The notes: generated from the letters alone by a model not told the origin. DNA of 64,000 bases from Bradyrhizobium septentrionale (GCF_011516645.4 NZ_CP088285.1:1488001-1552000); one strand, 5' to 3'; positions 41,900-51,889 are shown, counted from the first letter of the stretch. A program made the numbers and translations.

Positions 41900-43210
41900 A
41901 TGATTCACGACCGTTACGGCCTGCCACTGACCACCGCCTCAGATCGAGCCGCCGCATATTATGTCGACGGCGTCGATCGCATGCTGGCGGCGCTGCACGG
42001 CGCCGATGCGGCGTTCGAGACAGCCATTGCCGCGGACCCGGATTTCGCGCTGGCCCATATCGGGCGCGCCCGCGTGCACCAGCTCAACATGGAAGGTGCT
42101 AAGGCCCGCGCCAAGGCGGCCGATGCACGACAGCTGGCCGCCGCGGCGAGCCCGCGCGAGCTCCAGCACATCGAGATCATCGCGTCGGTGATCGAGGGCC
42201 AGGGCAAGAAGGCGATGACGGCTGCCGAACAGCACCTCACCGAATATCCGCGCGATGCCCAGGTGCTGTCGCTCTTGCTGGGCGCCTTCGGCCTCTACGC
42301 CTTCTCCGGCCGGCCGGACCATGACGCCGCGCGGCTCGCCATCTGCGAACGCTACATCAGCGACTATGGCAATGACTGGTGGTTCCTGACCTATCTCGGC
42401 TGGTCGAAGACCGAAGCCGGCGATGTCGTCTCGGGCCGCGCCGTCACCGAGCGCGGCTATGCGCTGAAGCCGGAGAACGCCGGCGCCGCGCACGCCGTGG
42501 CGCATGCGCTGTTCGAGCAGGGCGACGGGGCGGAAGGCCGCAGCTTCCTCTCCAACTGGTTGCCGGCGAATGATCGCACCAGCTTCCTGCAGGGCCATCT
42601 CGCCTGGCACCTCGCTTTGATCGCAATCGAGGAAGGCGACGCCGACGGTGCGCTCGACATCTACGAGCAGCACATCAAGCCGGCCGGCCGGCCCTATCCG
42701 CCGCTCAATATCTACACCGACACGGCCTCGCTGCTCTGGCGGCTGTCGGTCGCCGGCAAGAGCGGTCTCGAGTCGCACTGGAAGGACGTCGCCGCCTATG
42801 GCGACGGCTATTTCCCGAAAGCCGGCGCGCATTTCGCCGATGTGCACCACGCGCTGGTCTCGGCCACGAGCAACAATGACGCGCTCGAGGCGCGGCTCGC
42901 CGAGATGGCGGTGCGCGACGCCGACGGCAAGTTGGCGCCCGGTCCTGCCGCGATCGGGCTCGGCCGGGGCGTCGCGGCCTTCGCCGCCGGCGACCACGAC
43001 AACGCCGTGCGCATCCTGGCGCCGCTGATGCCCGAGCTGGTGCGGATCGGCGGCAGCCATGCGCAGCGCGAATTGTGGGAGGACACCTTCATCGTCGCGT
43101 GCCTGCGTGCCGGTCAGGGCCGGCAAGCGACAGGCCTGATCTCGGAGCGGCTGCACCGGCGTCCGTCCCGGCGCGACCTCGCCTGGTCGCAGGAGGCGGC
43201 AAGGCAATAG
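41900..43210 (+). CDS. TPR protein of the TTC38 type
   Basis: 436 residues of helical repeats: YVDGVDRMLAALHGADAAFE, FALAHIGRARVHQLNMEGA, later LAWHLALIAIEEGDADGALD. The distribution resembles the tetratricopeptide repeat protein 38 family, found in bacteria and eukaryotes with no known biochemical role. It is cytosolic (no signal) and transcribed alone, with a palindromic repeat 90 bases after its stop. Confidence 0.82.
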   Translation: MIHDRYGLPLTTASDRAAAYYVDGVDRMLAALHGADAAFETAIAADPDFALAHIGRARVHQLNMEGAKARAKAADARQLAAAASPRELQHIEIIASVIEGQGKKAMTAAEQHLTEYPRDAQVLSLLLGAFGLYAFSGRPDHDAARLAICERYISDYGNDWWFLTYLGWSKTEAGDVVSGRAVTERGYALKPENAGAAHAVAHALFEQGDGAEGRSFLSNWLPANDRTSFLQGHLAWHLALIAIEEGDADGALDIYEQHIKPAGRPYPPLNIYTDTASLLWRLSVAGKSGLESHWKDVAAYGDGYFPKAGAHFADVHHALVSATSNNDALEARLAEMAVRDADGKLAPGPAAIGLGRGVAAFAAGDHDNAVRILAPLMPELVRIGGSHAQRELWEDTFIVACLRAGQGRQATGLISERLHRRPSRRDLAWSQEAARQ

Positions 43211-43302
43211 CCGCTGTTGCGGTTGGTGACTGTCTCGCCGCCTGTTCCCGGATTTCGCTGCGCTCCATTCGAGCTACGCTGTCGCGCCGGCCGGGAACTG
43301 TT

Positions 43303-43431
43303 CTCCTTCCCCCTGAAAAGGGGGAAGGTCGGGATGGGGGTCGGCCACAAGCGACACCGGTTGTCATGGAGACAGGATCCCCAGCCGCTTTGCTCTGGCG
43401 AGCAAGCGACCTCCCCTTTGCAAGGGGAGGT
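43303..43431. repeat. Paired palindromic repeat, diverged CCCTCTCCC type, copy 3
   Basis: The left arm CTTCCCCC-TGAAAA-GGGGGAAG (43306-43327) and right arm CCTCCCCTT-TGC-AAGGGGAGG (43410-43430) are each hairpins separated by about 80 bases. The layout is the same as at 2003-2190 and 22769-22932, but the arms have drifted. It separates the convergent TPR and glpD genes. Confidence 0.75.
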
Positions 43432-43444
43432 TTGAGAGTTGCGC

Positions 43445-44911
43445 TTACTCCGGCTTCGCCATGAATGCTGCGAGCGCGGCGCGATCGGCTGGCGGCATGG
43501 TCAGCCCGAGCTTCGAGCGCCGCCACAGCACGTCGTCCGGAAAGCGCGCCCATTCCTTGCGCATGAGGTAGCGCACCTCCGCGCCGGTTAATTCGGGACC
43601 AAAGGCAGGGCCCAGATCGGCCTTCTCCCTCGCGTCTCCGAGGACGTCCTTGACGTTCAACCCATAGGCGGCCACCAGCCGCCGCGCCTGCGCCTCGCCG
43701 AGAAAGCGCCAGCGGTCGCGGGCGATGTCGACCTCGGTCTCAAAGCGCTGCCAGGCGAATTCGCCGCCCGGCAACGGCACTGTCGCGGTCCAGCGCGGCG
43801 TCATCGGATAGAACCGCGTGAACTCGGAGACCGCCCGCTCGGCGCGGCGACGCGAGGTGGTGACGTCGCCACCGAAGATCGTGAGCAGCGGCGCCTTGCC
43901 ACGCCTGAAATCGAGCGACGCGATCCCGTCGCTCGCGCGCCGGTGCGCTGACGCAACGACGGAATTAGCGCCGGAGATCGTTCGCAGCACATCGACCGGC
44001 GCGATCTGTTCGCGAAAGTAGCGATTGGCCGCTTCGCAGAGATACGCCACTTCTCGCACCCCCATCGCGACAATAGCCGGATCGCCCTTGAAGGGATGGC
44101 TGACGCTGCCGATCAGGGTGAAGTCGCGCTCATAGGGGCTGGCGAAGATCAGTTGCCCGTCACTGTTCTGGAATGCATAGACGTTGTCGCAGTCGAACAG
44201 GCGGCGCACCACGATCTGGCTGATCTGCACCGTCGCAAGCGGTTGCGCCGGCACGCGCAACACGGTGTCGGCGACGGAAGCGGTCCACGCGCCGGTCGCG
44301 TTGACCAGCGACCGCGCCGTGATCACCCGGCGATAGCCGCGGTCGATCGCGACCAGCCGCCAGGTCTCGCCACGCTCGGCCCGGGTCAGGCGGGCGCCGG
44401 TGCGGATATCGGCGCCGCGCGCCGCGGCATCGACGGCGGTAAGCACGACGAGCCGGGAATCGTCGACGACGCAATCGGAATATTCGAACGCGGTTCCGAA
44501 CGGCCGCTTCAACGCATTGCCGACCGGATGGTGGGTGACGTCGAGCGTCGCCGAGCGCGGCAGGCCGCTGCGCGAGGCGAGACGCTCGTAAAGCAGCAGC
44601 AACGACCGCAATTGCCACAGCGGCCGTTCCTCGGCATGCGCCGGGATCGCAAAGCGCGCCGGCCGCACCAGATGCGGCGCGATGCGCAGCAACACGTCGC
44701 GTTCCCTGAGCGCGCGACGGACGCGGAAGAACTCGCGCCGTTCCAACCCCGCCAGGTCGCCGTGGACCAGCCGCGGCGACGCCTGCGACGCGCCGGAGCC
44801 GAGATCGCCCTGCTCCAGCAGGATCACGCGCAGGCCGCGGCCGGCCGCATCACGCGCAATGCTCGTGCCGTTCAGGCCACCGCCGATGATCGCGACGTCG
44901 TAGTCCGCCAT
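43445..44911 (-). CDS. glpD: Aerobic glycerol-3-phosphate dehydrogenase
   Basis: 488 residues. FAD-binding Rossmann motif DVAIIGGGLNGTSIARDAAG at the N terminus, then LGSGASQASPRLVHGDLAGL and CDNVYAFQNSDGQLIFASPY as in GlpD; the C-terminal domain (from about 380) contains DVLGDAREKADLGPAFGPEL and YLMRKEWARFPDDVLWRRSK. The enzyme oxidises glycerol-3-phosphate to dihydroxyacetone phosphate at the inner membrane and passes electrons to quinone. No glpR, glpK or glpF is adjacent. ATG 44911 is used in preference to an upstream TTG. Confidence 0.93.
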   Translation of the reverse strand: MADYDVAIIGGGLNGTSIARDAAGRGLRVILLEQGDLGSGASQASPRLVHGDLAGLERREFFRVRRALRERDVLLRIAPHLVRPARFAIPAHAEERPLWQLRSLLLLYERLASRSGLPRSATLDVTHHPVGNALKRPFGTAFEYSDCVVDDSRLVVLTAVDAAARGADIRTGARLTRAERGETWRLVAIDRGYRRVITARSLVNATGAWTASVADTVLRVPAQPLATVQISQIVVRRLFDCDNVYAFQNSDGQLIFASPYERDFTLIGSVSHPFKGDPAIVAMGVREVAYLCEAANRYFREQIAPVDVLRTISGANSVVASAHRRASDGIASLDFRRGKAPLLTIFGGDVTTSRRRAERAVSEFTRFYPMTPRWTATVPLPGGEFAWQRFETEVDIARDRWRFLGEAQARRLVAAYGLNVKDVLGDAREKADLGPAFGPELTGAEVRYLMRKEWARFPDDVLWRRSKLGLTMPPADRAALAAFMAKPE

Positions 44912-44968
44912 GCGCAACGCCTATCGCATTTCCATGCGAACGGAGTATGTGCTCGCACAAAAAAGGCG

Positions 44969-46492
44969 TCAGCTTGCGCCGACCGAGGCGAAGAAGTGTT
45001 CGGGGCCATCGACCTCGATCAGCTTCTTTCCTTCGATCACCCAGAACCGGTTGGCGACCGTCCGCACGAACTGGCGGTCGTGCGACACCAACAGGCCGCT
45101 GGCCTGCTGTTCCATCAGTTCCTCCTCCAGCGTCTCCTGGCCCTCGATGTCGAGGTGGTTGGTCGGCTCATCGAGCAGATAGAAGTTGGGCTGGGTGAGC
45201 CGCAGCACCAGCATGCCGAGGCGCGCCTTCTGCCCGCCCGACAGCCGCCCGATCGGACGGCCCTGCATCTCGATCGAGAGCCCGGCGCCGGCGAGCAGAC
45301 CCCGCGCACGCTGGTCGCCGACCTCGAAGCGCCGGGTCAGCATGCGCATCGGCGTGTCGCTATCCGCGAGATCGGCCAGCGCCTGGTCGCAATAGCCAAG
45401 TACGAGTGACTCCGTGGCGCGGATCTCGGCGATTGCAGCCTCGGGACTCTTGATTGCCAGCCGCAGCGCCGCGACGAACCGGGTCTTGCCCGCGCCGTTC
45501 GGTCCGAGCAGCGCGATGCGATCGCCCTTGCAGATGAACTGCTGCCCGGTTCGGAACAGCAGCCTACCGTCGGGCGTGGCGATCGCGGCGTTATTCAGCC
45601 TGATCAGCACCCTAGCATGGGTGTCGCGGTTGGCGAGCCGGATCGTTCCGGCCGAGCGTTCCAGATGCGCCGGCTTCGCCGTCTCCTCCAGTCTCTCGGC
45701 GCGCTGCTTCAATTGCTTGGTCTTGGACAGCAGCAGGTCGCTGCCGGAATTGATGCCGAGGTTGTTGAGCTTCGCGGCCTGCTGCCGCAACTGCCGCACG
45801 GTCTTCATGTCGCGCTGAAAGCGCCGCTCGTCCGCGGCATCGAATTCGTCGAGCGCGGCGCGCGCCGGCGTGTAGGGCAACGAGAACAGCTGCGACCGCT
45901 CCGGGCGCAAGAACAGCGTCCGGTTGGTGGTCGCATCGAGAAAGGCGCGGTCGTGGCTTGCGATCACCACCGGCATCTCGCGTGGCAGCGCATTCAGCCA
46001 GGCCTCAAGCCTACCGATCTTGGCGAGGTCGAGATGGTTGGTCGGCTCGTCGAGCAGCAACACATCCGGCTCGGTCAGCAGCACGCGGGCGAGCAGCGCA
46101 AGCCGCAGCCAGCCGCCGCTCAGTTGCTTCAGCGGCCTCGCCCACAGCTCCTCGGGCACGTCGAGCGACTGCAAGGCGACGTCGACCCGCCAGCCCTCGC
46201 CGGCGCGTTGCTCGGCGGGCAGCGCCCCAAGCACTGCGGCATGGAACGGCATATCCAGCAGTCTTGGCGGCGCATCCTGCGCGACATGGCCGACGGTCAG
46301 TCCGCGCGCGCGGGTGATATCGCCCTCGTTGGGCTCCATCGTGTCAGCGATGCAGCGCAGCAGCGTGGATTTGCCGCGGCCGTTGGCGGCCACCAGCCCG
46401 ATCCGGTCACCGGCATTGACGACAAAATTCAGTTCGGAAAACAGCGGCGCGTTCAGCGTCACGCCGAGACCGCGTACATTGATGAGGGTCAC
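44969..46492 (-). CDS. ABC-F family ATPase
   Basis: 507 residues with two ABC domains and no membrane segments, so it is an ABC-F protein acting on ribosomes (translation factor or antibiotic protection). First Walker A AANGRGKSTLL lacks the usual first Gly; signature LSGGWLRLALLARVL and Walker B LLLDEPTNHLDL. Second domain: GPNGAGKTRF, LSGGQKARLGMLVL, YLLDEPTNHLDIE. The linker is a coiled coil (about 235-300). GTG 46492 begins the family's usual TLINVRGLGV; an upstream GTG at 46522 is possible. Confidence 0.9.
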   Translation of the reverse strand: MTLINVRGLGVTLNAPLFSELNFVVNAGDRIGLVAANGRGKSTLLRCIADTMEPNEGDITRARGLTVGHVAQDAPPRLLDMPFHAAVLGALPAEQRAGEGWRVDVALQSLDVPEELWARPLKQLSGGWLRLALLARVLLTEPDVLLLDEPTNHLDLAKIGRLEAWLNALPREMPVVIASHDRAFLDATTNRTLFLRPERSQLFSLPYTPARAALDEFDAADERRFQRDMKTVRQLRQQAAKLNNLGINSGSDLLLSKTKQLKQRAERLEETAKPAHLERSAGTIRLANRDTHARVLIRLNNAAIATPDGRLLFRTGQQFICKGDRIALLGPNGAGKTRFVAALRLAIKSPEAAIAEIRATESLVLGYCDQALADLADSDTPMRMLTRRFEVGDQRARGLLAGAGLSIEMQGRPIGRLSGGQKARLGMLVLRLTQPNFYLLDEPTNHLDIEGQETLEEELMEQQASGLLVSHDRQFVRTVANRFWVIEGKKLIEVDGPEHFFASVGAS

Positions 46493-46834
46493 GATCAAAT
46501 CTCTGGTCTTGCCGGCAATCACGACATCCGGAGGCTTGCAGCCGTCATCGGATGTGCGTGTCGAAGCGCGGCGAGGGATTCAAGTGCAGGCGCAAACGTT
46601 CGACGCTGCACGGCCACGAAGGGCAGACCAGAGATTTTACGCGAGTTTCCGGTCAGCCCTGCAAACGCATTTGCAGGGCGTTGACGGGGCCACGCTTGAG
46701 GTGGGGATCGGTGAATCGCGCCACGACGCAGCCCTCCTTTCTCGGTTCACATGTTGTGGTGGCCCAAGATGTATCCGGGCATGCAACGGATGGCAAGCAG
46801 CGCCGGCCGGTCCGGACCGGCGGTTCAGGCCCGC
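46493..46834. other. Gene-free stretch with hairpins
   Basis: 342 bases between the ABC-F and GGDEF-EAL genes. It contains the hairpin at 46656-46679 and the perfect 16-base palindrome GCCGGTCCGGACCGGC at 46806-46821, only 14 bases after the GGDEF-EAL stop codon (minus strand). I see no gene. The ABC-F promoter should be on the left side. Confidence 0.6.
46656..46679 (-). terminator. Hairpin in the gap downstream of the GGDEF-EAL gene
   Basis: GCCCTGCAAA-CGCA-TTTGCAGGGC, a perfect 10-base-pair stem with a 4-base loop. It is 156 bases beyond the stop of the GGDEF-EAL gene and 164 bases before the ABC-F start, so it may be a terminator or part of the ABC-F leader. Confidence 0.45.
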
Positions 46835-49522
46835 CTACCCGGCCTTGCGCACGGATTCCGCAAGATGGTCGCCCCCGACCAGCGCGGCAAATTGACTGAT
46901 CGGGGCCGGCCTGCCGATCAGATAGCCCTGCACCGCGTCACAGCCTTCTTCCGAGAGGAAGAGGAGCTGCGCCTCGGTCTCGACGCCTTCGGCGACGATC
47001 GACATTTCGAGGCCGTGGCCGAGATCGATGACCGCGCGCACGATCGCGGCCGATTGCGGATTGCGGCCGAGATTGATGACGAAGGCGCGGTCGATCTTGA
47101 TCTTGTCGAACGGAAACGCCTGCAGGTAGCTCAGCGAGGAATAGCCGCTGCCGAAATCGTCCATCGAGATGCGGACGCCGAGCGCCTTCAGCCGCCGCAG
47201 CAGCGACAGGCCGCGGTCGAAATCCTCGATCAGCACGCCTTCCGTGATTTCGAGCTCGAGCCGGTCGGGCGTCAGCCCAGTCTCGAGCAGGATCGAATGG
47301 ACGAGGCCGACGAGGTCGCCATGGGTGAATTGCGCCGGCGACAGGTTGACCGCGACCTGCAGCGGAGCCGCCCAGGAGGCCGCTTCCCGGCAGGCTTCGC
47401 GCAGGATCCATTCGCCCATCTCGACGATCAGGCCACTTTCTTCCGCGAGCGGAATGAAGTCGCCGGGCGGCACGAAGCCGCGCACCGGATGGTGCCAGCG
47501 CGCCAGCGCCTCGAAGCCGATGATCTCGCTGCTTGCAACGCTCGCGCCCGCCGCCGCCTGCGGCTGGTAGTAGAGCGACAATTCACCGTTCTTGATCGCG
47601 ACCGACAGCTCCTGGTGCAACACGCGGCGATCGCGAATCTGCTGATCCATCTCCGGCTCGAAGATCGAGATCGTGCCGCGCGATTTCGCCTTGGCGCGGA
47701 ACAGCGCCGCGCCGGAATTGGCCAGCAGCGAGGCTGCGTCGGATCCGTTGTGCGGGAACACCGCGATGCCGGTGGTGAGGCCGGTGCGCACCGACTTGCC
47801 GTCGATCGCAAAATCCTCCGCGAGCGCCTCGGCGGCCTGCTCGGCCAGCGCAATGCCGGCGGCAGGCTGCTTGCCGTCGATGATGAGGCCGAATTCGTCG
47901 CCGGACAGGCGTGCGACCACGCCGCCGCGCGCCGCACCCTGCAGCCGTTGCGCGACCTCGATCAGCACCTTGTCGCCCATCGCATGGCCGTAGACGTCGT
48001 TGATCTCCTTCAGCCCGTCGAGGTCGACGCAGAGCACGGCGAACTCCTCGTCGGTGCCGGCGCAGGCCTCGATCATCTGGGTCAGCGCCTGCAGGAAGGC
48101 GGCGCGGTTCGGCAGATCGGTCAGGCCGTCGTGGTAGGCCATGTGCGCCATGCGCGACTCGGTCTGGCGCCGGTCGGTGACGTCCTCATGGGTCTTGATC
48201 AGATATTGCGGCTCGCCGACATCGTCGAGCACGGTCATGCGGCGGGTCAGGAACAGCCGCAGGCCGTCCTTGGTCGAGATCGGGTGCTCCTCGGCGATCA
48301 TGCTGCGCTTCCTGATCGCGGCCTCGTCGCGGGCGACGATCAGCTTGGCTTCGCGCGCATTGAAGATGTCGGAGGCGGTAAGGCCGGCTGCATCCTCGCG
48401 GCGGCGATTGAGGATCGTCTCGGCGCTGCGGTTGGCCAAGAGATAGCGGCCGTCGCTGACGCGCTGGACGATCAGCGAGACCGGGATGTTGTCGACCACG
48501 AGCTCGAGGAATTTCTTGTTGTTCTCGAGCTCGCGCGACAGCGAGCGGCGGTCGGTGACGTCCTCGAACAGCGCGATCAGGAATTCCGGTTCGCCGGCCT
48601 CGTTGCGGGCGATCACCCGGTTCGAGGCTAGGATGCGTTTCTCCGAACCGCGCTCCACGAAGAATTCGCTGCGGTGATAGCCTTCCGGCGCGTTCAGCGC
48701 CGCACGGTCGGCGGTGTCGATGCTGACGGCGGTCTCGGGACGGAAGATCTCGTCGGCGCGCTTGCCCACGATGTGCTCGCGCGAGAAACGCGAGAAGCGC
48801 TCGAATGCGCGGTTGGCGAAGATGTAGCGGCCGTCCTCGATGTTCTTGGCCGCGACGCAGACCGGAACGTTGTCGAGCACCGATTCCAGGAATTGCGTGG
48901 TCGAGGCGAGCTTGCGCGACAGCTTGCGCTGGTCGGTGCAATCGAGATGGGTCGCGACCGAGCCGCCGTTGGGCAGCGGAAAATATCTCACCAGCACCGA
49001 CCTGCCGCCGGGCAGTTCGGTGACCAGCCCCTCCGGCGCCGCGGCCCTGGCAAAGAAATCCACGGCGCTGATATCGAGCACGCCGCGGCTGCGGCGCAGC
49101 TCCAGCAGCTCGACGCCGGTCATGTTGCGCCTGATATCGGCGCGCGACAGGCCGTAGATATCGAGATAGCGGTCGTTGCAGAACACGATGCGCTCGCGCG
49201 CATCCGTCATCACGACGCCCTGGTTCAGATGGTTGAGCGCCGACGAGACAAAGGCGTTGCGCCGCAGTTGCGCGCGCTTGGCCTTGCGCAGGGCCGAGAG
49301 GATCCAGAGCCCGACCGCACCGAAGAAGGACGCGACCACCACGCTGCCGATCAAAAGCTCCCAGACCACGCCGGGGTCGAGGTCACCGAGATAGGTCGAC
49401 GGCGCGAACGCGCCGGTGCCGGCCGAGGCGACACCGCACGGGGTGACGGCGGCGATCAGGCAAAGCACGGCCCTTGCCGGAATCGAATTCTTCCCGCCCG
49501 CCTGCCACTTCCTGCCAGCCAT
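46835..49522 (-). CDS. PAS-GGDEF-EAL cyclic-di-GMP phosphodiesterase
   Basis: 895 residues: a signal-like start, one membrane helix (about 52-76), three PAS domains (near 90-190, 205-320, 335-450), a GGDEF domain with the signature changed to SGDEF (near residue 543; RLSGDEFGLII) and a full EAL domain. The EAL motifs are FEALARWHHP, ITEGVLIED, DDFGSGYSS, KIKIDRAFV and VAEGVETEA, so c-di-GMP hydrolysis should work, while synthesis by the SGDEF site is doubtful. It is membrane-bound and probably senses an envelope or redox signal. Confidence 0.92.
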   Translation of the reverse strand: MAGRKWQAGGKNSIPARAVLCLIAAVTPCGVASAGTGAFAPSTYLGDLDPGVVWELLIGSVVVASFFGAVGLWILSALRKAKRAQLRRNAFVSSALNHLNQGVVMTDARERIVFCNDRYLDIYGLSRADIRRNMTGVELLELRRSRGVLDISAVDFFARAAAPEGLVTELPGGRSVLVRYFPLPNGGSVATHLDCTDQRKLSRKLASTTQFLESVLDNVPVCVAAKNIEDGRYIFANRAFERFSRFSREHIVGKRADEIFRPETAVSIDTADRAALNAPEGYHRSEFFVERGSEKRILASNRVIARNEAGEPEFLIALFEDVTDRRSLSRELENNKKFLELVVDNIPVSLIVQRVSDGRYLLANRSAETILNRRREDAAGLTASDIFNAREAKLIVARDEAAIRKRSMIAEEHPISTKDGLRLFLTRRMTVLDDVGEPQYLIKTHEDVTDRRQTESRMAHMAYHDGLTDLPNRAAFLQALTQMIEACAGTDEEFAVLCVDLDGLKEINDVYGHAMGDKVLIEVAQRLQGAARGGVVARLSGDEFGLIIDGKQPAAGIALAEQAAEALAEDFAIDGKSVRTGLTTGIAVFPHNGSDAASLLANSGAALFRAKAKSRGTISIFEPEMDQQIRDRRVLHQELSVAIKNGELSLYYQPQAAAGASVASSEIIGFEALARWHHPVRGFVPPGDFIPLAEESGLIVEMGEWILREACREAASWAAPLQVAVNLSPAQFTHGDLVGLVHSILLETGLTPDRLELEITEGVLIEDFDRGLSLLRRLKALGVRISMDDFGSGYSSLSYLQAFPFDKIKIDRAFVINLGRNPQSAAIVRAVIDLGHGLEMSIVAEGVETEAQLLFLSEEGCDAVQGYLIGRPAPISQFAALVGGDHLAESVRKAG

Positions 49523-49780
49523 CGATCACCCGCGGATTTCCGGTGCGAGTGTTCGGCTCCGGCAGTTTGGATCGGGTAAACGCGTAGGGATGCAACCGGA
49601 AAATGTGACTTAATATACGGCAATTGCCCTGACATGATTAATGCTCCACTAACAAGGCATGGCTCCCCAACTATTCGAGATGGCCCAACCACTTGCCCAA
49701 ATGCGCCGGATCGGCTGAACGATGCTGGCGCAGGGCGGCAAGCCCGCAATACGCGGAAATATTCGGACCTGAAGGACGAG

Positions 49781-50884
49781 ATGGACAGGGTTGATTGCGT
49801 GATCGTCGGTGCGGGGGTGATCGGCCTCGCCGTGGCGCGCCGGCTGGCACAGGCCGGCCGCGAAGTGATTGTGATCGACGAGGCCGAGGCGATCGGCACG
49901 GTGACCTCGTCGCGAAACAGCGAGGTGATCCACGCCGGCATCTACTATCGCGCCGGCAGCCTGATGGCGCGGATGTGCGTCAGCGGCAAGCGGGCGCTTT
50001 ATCGCTACTGCGCCGAGCACGGCGTCCCGCACAAGAGTTGCGGCAAGCTGATCGTCGCCACCACAGCAGCGGAGACCGAGAAGCTGCAGTCGATCCGCTC
50101 GCATGCCGAGGCCAACGGCGTCGACGACATGCAGCTGTTGTCAGGCGAGGCCGCGCGTGCGCTGGAGCCGGCGCTGAATTGCGACGCCGCGCTGCTGTCG
50201 CCCTCGACCGGGATCATCGACAGCCATGCCTATATGCTGGCGCTGCGCGGCGACGCCGAGGCCGCCGGCGCGGCATTCGCGTTCCACACGCCGCTGCTGC
50301 ACGCCCGGGCCACCGCCAACGGGTTCGAGATCGAGACCGGCGGCGCGGCGCCGATGACGCTCGCCTGCGACCTCCTGGTCAATGCCGCCGGACTCGGCGC
50401 CACGGCGGTCGCCCGCAGTGTCGAGGGCATGCCGATCGAATTGATTCCAACGGCCTATTTGGCCAAGGGCAATTACTTCAGCTGCAGCGCCCGGGCGCCG
50501 TTCTCGCGGCTGATCTATCCGGTGCCGGAGCCCGGCGGGCTCGGCGTGCACCTGACGCTCGACATGGCCGGACAGGCGAGGTTCGGCCCCGACGTCGAAT
50601 GGATCGATCACATCGACTACGCCGTCGATCCGGCGCGGGCCGAGCGGTTCTATCCGGCGATCCGGAAATACTGGCCGACGCTGCCGGATGGCGCGCTGAT
50701 GCCGAGCTATTCCGGAATCCGGCCCAAGATCGTGCCGCCCGCGGTGGCGACCCAGGATTTCCTGATCCAGGGGCCGGCCGAGCACGGCGTCGCTGGCCTG
50801 ATCAACCTGTTCGGGATTGAATCGCCCGGACTGACGTCATCGCTCGCGGTCGCCGACCATGTTGGCGACCTGGCCGAGCTCTGA
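49781..50884 (+). CDS. FAD-dependent oxidoreductase, L-2-hydroxyglutarate oxidase-like
   Basis: 367 residues starting with the Rossmann motif [35 protein letters not shown] and [20 protein letters not shown] are characteristic of the LhgO/L2HGDH branch of DAO-type flavoproteins. These oxidise L-2-hydroxyglutarate to 2-oxoglutarate, feeding electrons to quinone. GAAGGACGAG precedes ATG 49781. It appears single; divergent from the GGDEF-EAL gene. Confidence 0.88.
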   Translation: MDRVDCVIVGAGVIGLAVARRLAQAGREVIVIDEAEAIGTVTSSRNSEVIHAGIYYRAGSLMARMCVSGKRALYRYCAEHGVPHKSCGKLIVATTAAETEKLQSIRSHAEANGVDDMQLLSGEAARALEPALNCDAALLSPSTGIIDSHAYMLALRGDAEAAGAAFAFHTPLLHARATANGFEIETGGAAPMTLACDLLVNAAGLGATAVARSVEGMPIELIPTAYLAKGNYFSCSARAPFSRLIYPVPEPGGLGVHLTLDMAGQARFGPDVEWIDHIDYAVDPARAERFYPAIRKYWPTLPDGALMPSYSGIRPKIVPPAVATQDFLIQGPAEHGVAGLINLFGIESPGLTSSLAVADHVGDLAEL

Positions 50885-50970
50885 GCGCGTGCAGCATAGC
50901 CTGCCGGGGGATGGTCGCGCTCAAGCGTCCATCCGGCGGCAGATAAGCTTGGTTGATGTTGGTGGGGGAA

Positions 50971-51156
50971 CTAGTGGACCGTATCGTCCGCGGAACTCTT
51001 CAACCGCTCGATTTGATCCTTGACCATCAACTTGCGGCGCTTCAGCTCGCAAATATGCAGGTCGTCGACTGAGGGGTGCACGAGCGCTTCGTGCAGTTCG
51101 TTTTCGAGTATTTTGTGCTTACGCTCCAGCTCAACGAGATGGGCCTGTATTGCCAT
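50971..51156 (-). CDS. DUF465 (YdcH-like) small protein 1
   Basis: 61 residues: AIQAHLVELERKHKILENEL, then VDDLHICELKRRKLMVKDQI and a short tail. This is the coiled-coil YdcH/DUF465 family, whose members are abundant in alphaproteobacteria and of unknown function. GAGGAGAGTTCGC precedes the ATG. Divergent from a second DUF465 gene 240 bases away. Confidence 0.88.
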   Translation of the reverse strand: MAIQAHLVELERKHKILENELHEALVHPSVDDLHICELKRRKLMVKDQIERLKSSADDTVH

Positions 51157-51396
51157 TGCGAACTCTCCTCGGTGCGTTAAACCTCAGGTTCGATCCGGAC
51201 TCCCGAGTGTACACAAGTGGACGGCGCTGTCGACGGGGAAAGCGAAATGCCGCGTGCACGTGTTTCGGTTTATCTGTAACCAATCGTGACTATGGAACCG
51301 GACCGGCTTGCGCGGCGCGCGCCCAAGGAGGATATTCCAGCAAGCGGCTGCTTCGGCCGCAACAATCTCATCGTGCTTATCAGTTAATACACAACC

Positions 51397-51603
51397 ATGA
51401 ACGATCAGGATGAGCGCGAACTCCACGCCGAGCTCGCGCGTCTGCAACAAGAGCACCGCGACCTCGATGCCGCGATCGACGCGCTGCATCAGTCTCCGGC
51501 GCCGGATCTCCTGATGCTGCAACGCTTGAAGAAGCGGAAGCTGCAATTGCGCGATCGCATCGCCTTCATCGAAGACCAGATCACGCCCGACATCATCGCC
51601 TGA
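51397..51603 (+). CDS. DUF465 (YdcH-like) small protein 2
   Basis: 68 residues: LHAELARLQQEHRDLDAAID, then SPAPDLLMLQRLKKRKLQLR and DRIAFIEDQITPDIIA. Typical DUF465 pattern with a conserved LKKRKLxLRDxI core, paralogous to the gene at 50971-51156. Predicted as two helices forming a coiled-coil hairpin. Function unknown. Confidence 0.88.
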   Translation: MNDQDERELHAELARLQQEHRDLDAAIDALHQSPAPDLLMLQRLKKRKLQLRDRIAFIEDQITPDIIA

Positions 51604-51718
51604 TGCGCGCAGCGCGCGGTTCGGCGGCCCCGATTCAAAATCAGACGGCAGTTTTCCCCGTCATCCACAGTTCGCGTGCCGGCTTCACATTCGTGGCACC
51701 GGCGGGAATGAGGATGGA

Positions 51719-51889
51719 TCAGGACGGGCCGTTTCGCGGTCGCTTCGGCCGTGGCACCACAAGACGCAGGATCGACTTGCACTCCGGGCACTGCAGGGCC
51801 ATCGCCTCGTAGTCGCTGTTCAGCATCTCGGCGCCGATCCAGCGCCTCGTGAGATCGCAGGACTCGCAGCGTTGCTCTAAGTCGTCCAT
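51719..51889 (-). CDS. 56-residue zinc-ribbon protein
   Basis: Reads MDDLEQRCESCDLTRRW, then EAMALQCPECKSILRLVV and a basic tail (PRPKRPRNGPS). Two CxxC pairs (residues 8/11 and 34/37) separated by 22 residues make a zinc ribbon. The basic tail suggests binding to nucleic acid. No better start exists. A 16-base palindrome lies 31 bases upstream. No family is known to me. Confidence 0.65.
   Translation of the reverse strand: MDDLEQRCESCDLTRRWIGAEMLNSDYEAMALQCPECKSILRLVVPRPKRPRNGPS

Noticed and set aside
46751..48631. 626-codon plus-strand frame opposite the GGDEF-EAL gene
   Set aside because: Composition is that of an antisense shadow (Asp/Arg/His-rich, no motif), while the minus strand encodes full EAL motifs.
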